Shown here: positions 1 through 4,695 of the stretch, piece by piece | Numbering within the stretch: the stretch's first letter is position 1 | Layout of the letters: every line of letters begins with the position of its first letter | Assembly (NCBI GenBank): GCA_044238935.1 | Contig: JBIICI010000037.1 | Span: 1-5,251 of the forward strand | From: JBIICI01 sp044238935 | GTDB taxonomy: Bacteria; Pseudomonadota; Alphaproteobacteria; Micavibrionales; Micavibrionaceae | Length of the DNA: 5,251 bases | Reading direction: 5' to 3' | Notes under the pieces: model-generated | The model's database searches: none | The model's input: the letters and a program-made list of their open reading frames with translations, nothing else | What the model was told of the DNA's origin: nothing | Program-made: the position numbers and the translations under genes

Positions 1-236
1 GCATGCCCCCCAATCATCGCAAGCAGATCATAGGGGATAATATCGAAAAACTTTGTATCGCCCTTCCCCACAAAAAGCGAAGACAACCAGTCTTTGACAA
101 CAGGCCCCAGCATATACGATGCCGCCAAGCCCCCCACGAAACCAAGAATTGTTAGAACTTCACGGACAAAGCCTCTGAAAAAAGCAATGCCCGTTGAAAG
201 TAAAATAATCACCAAAAAGATGAAGTCAAAAATCAT
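1..236 (-). CDS. cvpA: CvpA-family inner-membrane protein, 3' end beyond the window
   Basis: Reading the minus strand from the ATG at 236-234 gives about 78 residues with no stop before the window edge. It begins MIFDFIFLVIILLSTGIAFF and continues with a RGFVREVLTILGFVGG block. The hydrophobic first helix (about residues 3-20), then an FRGFVRE-type charged turn and a second glycine-rich hydrophobic helix (about 26-45), is the hallmark start of the CvpA (colicin V production) family. These are small multi-pass inner-membrane proteins of poorly defined role, linked to envelope homeostasis. The start is well fixed: an in-frame TAG lies four codons upstream, and AGGGA (246-250) sits 9 nt before the ATG. 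The gene follows ssb on the same strand after 35 bp with no visible terminator, so the two are probably co-transcribed. In many proteobacteria cvpA precedes purF, but that side lies outside the window. Family call is from recognised sequence pattern only; the C-terminal helices are not visible. Confidence 0.82.
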   Translation of the reverse strand, partial: MIFDFIFLVIILLSTGIAFFRGFVREVLTILGFVGGLAASYMLGPVVKDWLSSLFVGKGDTKFFDIIPYDLLAMIGGH

Positions 237-271
237 AAGAAATGATCCCTACACACGCAAAGGCGCGTTGT

Positions 272-754
272 TTAGAATGGGATGTCATCATCAAAATCAT
301 CCATAGGCATCGGCGCCATTGCCGCAGGGGCGGCATTATACCCCCCCGCCGCCGCAGGGCTGGGGGCAAAATAGCCGCCACCACCCATTGGAGCAGCAGA
401 ATCACCATTGCGACCATCCAACATCACCAATTCCCCTTTATACGGGCGTAAAACGACTTCGGTTGAATAGCGTTCTTGACCTTGTTGGTCTTCCCATTTA
501 CGGGTTTCCAATTGACCTTCTAAATAAATTTTTGATCCTTTGCGCAAATATTGCTCCGCAACGCCGACAATACCTTTGTTAAAAATGACAACACGATGCC
601 ATTCGGTGCGTTCTTGACGCTCTCCATTCTTATCTTTCCAGCGCTCAGATGTCGCAATGGTCAAATTACACAATTTATCGCCTGATTGCATCATTTTGAT
701 TTCAGGATCTTTTCCTAAATTCCCAATTAAGGTGACTTTGTTTAAGCTCGACAT
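272..754 (-). CDS. ssb: Single-stranded DNA-binding protein SSB
   Basis: This 160-residue protein binds single-stranded DNA during replication, recombination and repair, normally as a homotetramer. Residues 1 to about 112 form the OB fold: it starts MSSLNKVTLIGNLGKDPEI, carries the TEWHRVV block around Trp52 (the DNA-stacking region), and has the later EGQLETRKW segment. Residues about 118-150 are a short Gly/Ala/Pro/Met-rich disordered linker. The last ten residues, MDDFDDDIPF, are the acidic tip that docks SSB partner proteins such as PriA, RecO, exonuclease I and the clamp-loader chi subunit. Length is normal for an alphaproteobacterial SSB and nothing appears truncated. The start has AAGAGA (761-766) 6 nt upstream. 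A sigma70-like promoter and a palindrome lie just upstream (see 796-824 and 785-797); cvpA follows downstream. Identification is very secure. Confidence 0.98.
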   Translation of the reverse strand: MSSLNKVTLIGNLGKDPEIKMMQSGDKLCNLTIATSERWKDKNGERQERTEWHRVVIFNKGIVGVAEQYLRKGSKIYLEGQLETRKWEDQQGQERYSTEVVLRPYKGELVMLDGRNGDSAAPMGGGGYFAPSPAAAGGYNAAPAAMAPMPMDDFDDDIPF

Positions 755-784
755 TGCACATCTCTTTCTTTTATTATTTTAAAT

Positions 785-797
785 ACGATATTATCGT
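785..797. promoter_or_regulatory. Perfect 13-bp palindrome at the ssb transcription start, possible operator
   Basis: ACGATA-T-TATCGT is a perfect inverted repeat with one central base, 31 bp upstream of the ssb start codon. It overlaps the last two bases of the candidate -10 and covers the expected transcription start, where a bound repressor would block initiation. It does not resemble the alphaproteobacterial LexA box (GTTC-N7-GTTC). It is too AT-rich to make a stable hairpin in RNA. Operator function is inference. Confidence 0.35.
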
Positions 798-824
798 TTT
801 ACAGCAAAATCATCTCTATTTCAA
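796..824 (-). promoter_or_regulatory. Candidate sigma70 promoter of ssb
   Basis: On the minus strand, TTGAAA (819-824) matches the -35 consensus at five of six positions. It is separated by exactly 17 nt from TAAAAC (796-801), which matches the -10 at four of six. Transcription would begin near 789, giving an ssb leader of about 35 nt. The fit to the start codon and to the palindrome at 785-797 supports it, but it rests on consensus matching alone. Confidence 0.5.
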
Positions 825-888
825 AAGCTAAAAACATCTTTTTTTAAGTTTTCCACTATATAATGAAATGATAAACTTATTTTGGGAA

Positions 889-917
889 TTGATTTTTGTG
901 AAACATGCTGATACATA
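889..917 (+). promoter_or_regulatory. Weak candidate promoter of the NDUFS4-like gene
   Basis: TTGATT (889-894) is followed after 17 nt by TACATA (912-917), with TG two bases before it (909-910), as in an extended -10. The -10 hexamer matches consensus poorly. A perfect TATAAT at 859-864 also lies in this spacer but has no recognisable -35 partner. The region is very AT-rich, so chance matches are expected. One of these probably drives 983-1374. Confidence 0.25.
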
Positions 918-982
918 TTCTTCTTGTTTCAAAATAATATGCTTAAAACAAAAGTCAAAAAACTGAATTTGGAATTGATATA

Positions 983-1288
983 ATGTCCTATGCTCTTATT
1001 TATAAGCCTGCCAAAAACGCGATGCAATCGGGTCGTGCAAAGGCAAATCAATGGGTTTTGGAAATGACGGATACAAAAACAGGCTTTGTTGACCCGTTGA
1101 TGGGCTGGAATGGCGCAAAAAGCACCGATCACCAAGTCAAAATTTATTTTGATACATTAGAAGACGCAAAAAACTATGCCCAAAAACAGGGCTTGATCAC
1201 ACAGATCACCCCTGAAAAAACGCGTAAAATAACCCCACGCAATTATGGCGATAATTTTAAAAGCAAATTATCGGTCAAAACGGCGTAA
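983..1288 (+). CDS. NDUFS4-like accessory subunit of NADH dehydrogenase (complex I)
   Basis: This 101-residue protein matches the 'ETC complex I subunit conserved region' family, the bacterial counterpart of mitochondrial NDUFS4 (18 kDa subunit). It associates with the peripheral NADH-oxidising arm of complex I on the cytoplasmic side of the membrane. Diagnostic blocks are IYKPAKNAMQSG (residues 6-17), the tryptophan at 24 in NQWVLEM, DPLMGWNG (37-44), and QVKIYFDTLEDAKNYAQKQG (about 51-70). The full family domain is present and the length is normal. The start is supported by GGAA (971-974) 8 nt upstream and by the conserved motif beginning only five residues in. The tRNA-Arg follows after 10 bp, so it may share this transcript. 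The nuo operon itself is not in the window; standing apart from it is usual for this gene. No gene symbol is given because bacterial naming is not uniform. Confidence 0.93.
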   Translation: MSYALIYKPAKNAMQSGRAKANQWVLEMTDTKTGFVDPLMGWNGAKSTDHQVKIYFDTLEDAKNYAQKQGLITQITPEKTRKITPRNYGDNFKSKLSVKTA

Positions 1289-1298
1289 AACACCATAA

Positions 1299-1374
1299 GG
1301 TCCCATAGCTCAATGGATAGAGCAACTGCCTTCTAAGCAGTAGGTTGCAGGTTCGACCCCTGCTGGGATCGCCA
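1299..1374 (+). tRNA. tRNA-Arg (anticodon UCU)
   Basis: A complete 76-nt cloverleaf can be folded by eye. The acceptor stem is GGTCCCA (1299-1305) with TGGGATC (1364-1370), including one G-U pair. The D arm is GCTC/GAGC. The anticodon stem ACTGC/GCAGT encloses the loop CTTCTAA, so the anticodon is TCT, reading AGA and AGG. The variable loop is AGGTT and the T arm is GCAGG-TTCGACC-CCTGC. The discriminator is G1371 and the CCA end (1372-1374) is encoded in DNA. The gene starts only 10 bp after the stop codon of the NDUFS4-like gene, leaving little room for its own promoter unless that lies inside the upstream coding sequence. No strong rho-independent terminator follows; only a weak TTTATC/GATAAA stem at 1376-1395 is seen. 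Confidence 0.97.
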
Positions 1375-1439
1375 TTTTATCAAAAAACAGATAAACAAAG
1401 GCAGACCAGAAGCGTTTCCTCTCCGCGCCCTCAATCATG

Positions 1440-1474
1440 GGCATCTCTCGCCTATAAGCCTGAGATCCCGTGTC
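1440..1474 (+). repeat. Partial copy of dispersed palindromic repeat (left copy)
   Basis: These 35 bases match 3348-3382 in the same orientation with a single mismatch (C for G at 1470). They cover the core and the start of the right arm of the fuller element at 3328-3398. The outer left arm is missing, and the right arm diverges after about four more bases, so this copy cannot form the full nested structure. It lies 65 bp downstream of the tRNA-Arg gene and 116 bp upstream of the unknown gene at 1591. Confidence 0.9.
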
Positions 1475-1546
1475 AGGCAGGTGTTGTTGCATGGATCGAT
1501 TTTATAATGACTATGAATAATTTTTAATAATATTTTCATAAAAATA

Positions 1547-1555
1547 TGATATAAT
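1547..1555 (+). promoter_or_regulatory. Extended -10 promoter of the 574-codon gene
   Basis: TGA-TATAAT is a perfect extended -10: TG at 1547-1548 and TATAAT at 1550-1555. It is 35 bp before the start codon, within AT-rich DNA. No good -35 hexamer lies 16-18 bp upstream, which extended -10 promoters often tolerate. Transcription would begin near 1562, giving a leader of about 29 nt. A second TATAAT at 1503-1508 has only a poor -35 (GTGTTG) and is a weaker alternative. Confidence 0.5.
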
Positions 1556-1590
1556 CAGAAAATGTAGATCGACAAACAGGGAAAAACCAA

Positions 1591-3315
1591 ATGCCATTTA
1601 TGACCCCACCCCCCGAAGATTTTGCCAACGCACCATACCCCACACCGACGGAGCAAAATCTTATTATTGATCAACAACAACAGCCCGTGAATGAAGAGGG
1701 CAACGCGGTCTTCACATTACGCGGGACGATGCCCCCAGAAAATACGCAACCAGAAAATACGCAAATTGCGTATGCAGATCAGAATGACCTAGTAGGTTTT
1801 GGTAATAATGGTGACAACCCACCCCTAAATGAGGCGCTCCCAAATGTTCAAACCGAAGAGCCGCAAGAAGAATACTTAAGCAGTCCCGAGGCAAAAGAAG
1901 ATACCGATAGGCGTTTCAATGAACCAGCTCCCGTGGAACAACCGCAAACCAATTATCCAACCCTATCAGAAGATAATTATAACGAAGAGCCCCCCGCTGA
2001 GCCCACCCCAATAGATAACAGCATCGGTGAGAATGATGGCATTCCAGAAGCAGGGCTAGGGGGAGAGAATCCTCCCACAGAAGTCTCTGCACCGACAGAG
2101 AATAGTGCTGATAAGAAGGTGGAGGACAAAAAAGATAACCAAAACACCTCAACTCCAAAACCTGATCCGTATATTACGGCTATCAAAACAGCTTTATTTG
2201 GGCAACCCCAAAGTCTAAACCAGCTAGGAATTCAAGCTGCCATTGGAGGTGCAGGGGTCTTGGGGGTTAGTCTGGGCGCAGGAGTTCTGCGCGGCGGATC
2301 TGGTTTAGCATGGGATGGATTAGTGCATGGAGTGAATACATTAAACCCTATAACACGAGGGCTTTCTCCTTGGATCAATATGGGGAAAGAAAGCCTAAAA
2401 ATAACACCTGAATTTAAGGGAAAGGATGCAATTAAAAAAACCTTTGAATTTTTTGAACCCAAACCTTTAATTGACCCAAAAGCCTTCAGTACCTCCTTAA
2501 AAAACAACTGGAATGCTGGGTTAAAAACAAGTGCAGCATTTTCTCCTCAAGGATATATCAATAATCTAAATAAACCCGCACAGGAAATAGCAGAAGAATT
2601 TTCTAAAAATATTACCCCAAAGTCTTTACGGCTACCAACAAGCACCCCTAATATCGTCAGTAACACAACAAAAGCTTTGTATGGTGCAAAAGATATAGGG
2701 AAAATTGTTGCAGGAGCTGGAAAATCACTTATAAACCCCAAAGTTATCAGCGGAGGATTATTAACAGCAGGTCTCGGCATGGCGGCATCTGCAACGCAAA
2801 AAAATACGGCAACAGGAAATATCCTGCGAACAACCGCTGGCGTAACAAGTTTCATGTCTTACTCTGCCATGGGCGGCAATATTGGCACAGTCGTAGGAGC
2901 AGGCGTTGGCGCAATCTTTGGAGTCGGAGCTGGTGCAGTACCAGGAGCAGTAGCAGGGCGTTGGGTCGGAATGGCGGCAGGCGCCGTTGCCGCCTATGCT
3001 TTCGACGAACATGCAAGAGATACTGCAAATGCAGCGTTCTCAGCTGTTGGACAAACAATTTATAAGGCCGCTAATGGAAAACCAGACCCCCACACAGAAT
3101 CCCCCACTGTCAAAAATCCTTCTATCAAAATAAATGTTCCACCCCAACCAAATGCCGCAAAGCCACAACATCATGCACAAACATCACATACCACACATGT
3201 GACGCCACCTCATAAACAGCAAGTTCCGCATCATGCAACGCCATCAATGCAACAAACTGTACAGCAATTTTTTGATCCTCTGGGGCTTAATAAAATAAAA
3301 ATACCCTCCCTTTAA
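1591..3315 (+). CDS. Unrecognised 574-residue glycine-zipper protein with disordered acidic N-terminus and His-rich tail
   Basis: I do not recognise this protein. Residues 1 to about 195 are rich in Pro, Glu, Asn and Gln, strongly acidic and probably disordered, with a PENTQ tandem duplication at 49-58. There is no signal peptide or lipobox. Residues 211-240 form a first Gly/Ala-rich hydrophobic stretch. Residues 241-380 are mixed and lysine-rich, with tryptophans at 241, 261 and 307. Residues 385-401 are a second hydrophobic segment. Residues 428-470 form a glycine zipper with Gly at every fourth position from 428 to 464. Residues 500-574 are Pro/Gln/His-rich, with seven histidines between 527 and 548. 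No cysteine is present. The start is supported by AGGGA (1578-1582) 8 nt upstream. Glycine zippers insert into or pack within membranes in several toxins, effectors and envelope proteins, so a membrane-active secreted effector or a structural membrane protein are both possible. It stands alone, flanked by repeats. No function is assigned. Confidence 0.85.
   Translation: MPFMTPPPEDFANAPYPTPTEQNLIIDQQQQPVNEEGNAVFTLRGTMPPENTQPENTQIAYADQNDLVGFGNNGDNPPLNEALPNVQTEEPQEEYLSSPEAKEDTDRRFNEPAPVEQPQTNYPTLSEDNYNEEPPAEPTPIDNSIGENDGIPEAGLGGENPPTEVSAPTENSADKKVEDKKDNQNTSTPKPDPYITAIKTALFGQPQSLNQLGIQAAIGGAGVLGVSLGAGVLRGGSGLAWDGLVHGVNTLNPITRGLSPWINMGKESLKITPEFKGKDAIKKTFEFFEPKPLIDPKAFSTSLKNNWNAGLKTSAAFSPQGYINNLNKPAQEIAEEFSKNITPKSLRLPTSTPNIVSNTTKALYGAKDIGKIVAGAGKSLINPKVISGGLLTAGLGMAASATQKNTATGNILRTTAGVTSFMSYSAMGGNIGTVVGAGVGAIFGVGAGAVPGAVAGRWVGMAAGAVAAYAFDEHARDTANAAFSAVGQTIYKAANGKPDPHTESPTVKNPSIKINVPPQPNAAKPQHHAQTSHTTHVTPPHKQQVPHHATPSMQQTVQQFFDPLGLNKIKIPSL
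1735..1764 (+). repeat. Two exact 15-bp tandem repeats inside the unknown gene
   Basis: CCAGAAAATACGCAA occurs twice head to tail, encoding PENTQPENTQ in the disordered N-terminal region. Because the unit is a multiple of three, copy-number change would keep the reading frame. Confidence 0.9.
2872..2982 (+). other. Coding segment for an uninterrupted ten-glycine zipper
   Basis: Codons for residues 428, 432, 436, 440, 444, 448, 452, 456, 460 and 464 are all glycine, nine GxxxG steps in register. Intervening residues are mostly Ala, Val and Ile, with a proline at 451 and Arg-Trp at 457-458. The glycine codons vary (GGC, GGA, GGT, GGG), so the period is not simply a recent DNA repeat. The stretch is long enough for a helical hairpin through a membrane. 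Confidence 0.85.
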
Positions 3316-3320
3316 TCTGT

Positions 3321-3352
3321 AAAAAATCGTCATGCCGGACGTGATCCGGCAT
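3321..3352 (-). terminator. Probable rho-independent terminator of hemA
   Basis: On the minus strand, the perfect 8-bp stem ATGCCGGA/TCCGGCAT (3345-3352 with 3332-3339, 5-nt loop) is followed after five bases by six T (3326-3321). It lies 76 bp beyond the hemA stop. The stem is the left arm of the palindromic repeat at 3328-3398, so the repeat appears to have been co-opted. On the plus strand the hairpins lack a following T run, so termination of the 574-codon gene here is less certain. Confidence 0.6.
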
Positions 3353-3398
3353 CTCTCGCCTATAAGCCTGAGATGCCGTGTCGGGGCACGGCATGACG
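3328..3398. repeat. 71-bp nested palindromic repeat element
   Basis: The ends are perfect 10-bp inverted repeats: CGTCATGCCG (3328-3337) and CGGCATGACG (3389-3398). Each arm is also a hairpin on its own: ATGCCGGA/TCCGGCAT (3332-3339, 3345-3352) and ATGCCGTG/CACGGCAT (3373-3380, 3387-3394). A third inverted pair, GGCATCTC/GAGATGCC (3348-3355, 3370-3377), encloses a 14-bp core. The element can therefore fold as two side-by-side hairpins or as one long one. It fills the 112-bp gap between the convergent 574-codon gene and hemA. It looks like the short non-coding palindromic elements scattered in many bacterial genomes. The core recurs at 1440-1474. Confidence 0.85.
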
Positions 3399-3427
3399 GC
3401 GGTGGGGGATACCTCAAAAGATAGCTC

Positions 3428-4651
3428 TCAAGCCACGGCCTCTCTTAACCCATGGGTGCGCATCCAAAGGGCGGTTAGGGCATTTACAAAGGCATCGATT
3501 TGGGGCTTTGTATGGCGTGCAGTGGCGGTTAAGCGTAAACGCTCTGTCCCACGCGGCACAGTGGGGTAATTAATCGGCTGCGCATAAATGCTGTAATCAT
3601 GCAATAATAAATCCGTAATTGCCTTACAACAACGCGCATCACCGACAATCAGGGGCACGATATGGCTGTTGGATTTTAAATAATCGAATCCTGCTTTATC
3701 TAATTTTTGTTTGAAATAGGCAACGTTATGCCGTTGTGCTGTGCGCTCGGTTTCGGAGTGCATTAGATGATGAATACTGGCAATCGCCCCAGCCAAAATT
3801 ACAGGGGGCAGTGATGTCGTAAAAATAAAGCCGCTGGCATAGGATCTGATCGCATCAATTACCACCGCACGCCCTGTAATATAACCGCCCATAACACCAT
3901 AGGCCTTTCCAAACGTGCCGGCGATAAGATCAATTTGATCTGCCAACCCCAATGAAACGGCCACCCCACCGCCATTATGGCCATACATGCCCACGGCGTG
4001 CACTTCATCCAAATAGGTCATGGCATTATATTTTTGCGCCAGCGCAATTATATCAGCAATTGGGGCGATGTCGCCTTCCATTGAATAGACAGATTCAAAA
4101 GCAATAATTTTGGGAATATTCATGGGGGCGGCTTGCAACAGGCTTTCTAAATGATCGACATCATTATGACGAAAAATCCGTTTTTCAGCATTGCCTGATC
4201 GCATCCCATGAATCATGGATGCATGATTCATTTCATCGGAAAAAATAATACAATGGGGCAGTAAACGACAAAGCGTGCTGATCGCGGCTTCATTTGCCAC
4301 ATAACATGATGAAAACACTAACCCCGATTCATGATTATGCAAGATTGCAACCAAATTTTCTAAATCTTTATGCAGGGTTAAATTCCCTGAAATATTGCGC
4401 GTCCCCCCTGCCCCTGCGCCATATGTTTCAACAGCTTGTTTCATGGCATCAATCACAATCGGGTGTTGCCCCATGCCCAAATAATCATTGCTGCACCATA
4501 CGGTAACGGGCTTTTTTGTGCCGTTTTGCGTATTGTGATACAGGGCAAGTGGAAATTGATCAGGCAAGCGTTCAATATCGGCAAAGACGCGGTACCGCCC
4601 CTCACGATGCAGATCATTGATTTTGTCAGAAAAATGCGATAAGTAATTCAT
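3428..4651 (-). CDS. hemA: 5-aminolevulinate synthase
   Basis: This 407-residue PLP enzyme condenses glycine and succinyl-CoA to 5-aminolevulinate, the first step of heme synthesis by the C4 (Shemin) route, in the cytoplasm. Family hallmarks run throughout: LHREGRYRVFADIER near the N-terminus, VWCSNDYLGMGQHP (51-64), GAGAGGTRNISG (78-89), DEMNHASMI with His143, LDEVHAVGMYG with Asp215 and His218 near the cofactor, and GTFGKAYGVMGGY carrying the Schiff-base Lys249. The C-terminal PTVPRGTERLRLTATARH block is intact. ATG at 4651 is chosen because it gives MNYLSHF and the usual length of about 405; a GTG at 4726 would add 25 atypical residues and overlap the divergent gene. No good ribosome-binding site precedes either start. 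The terminator is probably at 3321-3352. The C5-pathway glutamyl-tRNA reductase, also called HemA in other bacteria, is unrelated. Confidence 0.97.
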   Translation of the reverse strand: MNYLSHFSDKINDLHREGRYRVFADIERLPDQFPLALYHNTQNGTKKPVTVWCSNDYLGMGQHPIVIDAMKQAVETYGAGAGGTRNISGNLTLHKDLENLVAILHNHESGLVFSSCYVANEAAISTLCRLLPHCIIFSDEMNHASMIHGMRSGNAEKRIFRHNDVDHLESLLQAAPMNIPKIIAFESVYSMEGDIAPIADIIALAQKYNAMTYLDEVHAVGMYGHNGGGVAVSLGLADQIDLIAGTFGKAYGVMGGYITGRAVVIDAIRSYASGFIFTTSLPPVILAGAIASIHHLMHSETERTAQRHNVAYFKQKLDKAGFDYLKSNSHIVPLIVGDARCCKAITDLLLHDYSIYAQPINYPTVPRGTERLRLTATARHTKPQIDAFVNALTALWMRTHGLREAVA

Positions 4652-4695
4652 AGGAAAATACGATATATCTGTTTCAAGATGGGATAAAGAGAAAA

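Noticed and set aside
755..982. SOS box (GTTC-N7-GTTC type) upstream of ssb
   Set aside because: I looked for paired GTTC or GAAC half-sites in this region and found none with the right spacing.
976..984. Extended -10 (TGA-TATAAT) overlapping the ATG of the NDUFS4-like gene
   Set aside because: Used as a promoter it would start transcription past the conserved start codon, and the -35 region does not fit. The match comes from a TATA run next to ATG.
1350..1374. tRNA-Arg 3' end as an integrase attachment site
   Set aside because: No second copy of the tRNA 3' sequence is found downstream in the window and no integrase gene is present. The direct repeats around the unknown gene are a different sequence.
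1310..1492. Minus-strand open frame of 60 codons antisense to tRNA-Arg, ending in AGVEPATYCLEGSCSIH
   Set aside because: The protein string is the reverse translation of the tRNA T arm and anticodon arm, a familiar false gene call over tRNAs. It also crosses the repeat at 1440-1474.
1345..1527. Plus-strand open frame starting inside the tRNA
   Set aside because: It starts within tRNA-Arg, runs through the repeat and has no family resemblance or ribosome-binding site.
2232..3058. Several minus-strand open frames opposite the 574-codon gene
   Set aside because: They are low-complexity shadows (Arg/Cys/Ser- or Leu-rich) of the Gly/Ala/Pro-rich coding strand, with no credible start signals.
1440..3398. 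CRISPR array from the repeated 35-bp unit
   Set aside because: Only two copies exist, nearly 1.9 kb apart, with a gene between them and no short regular spacers.
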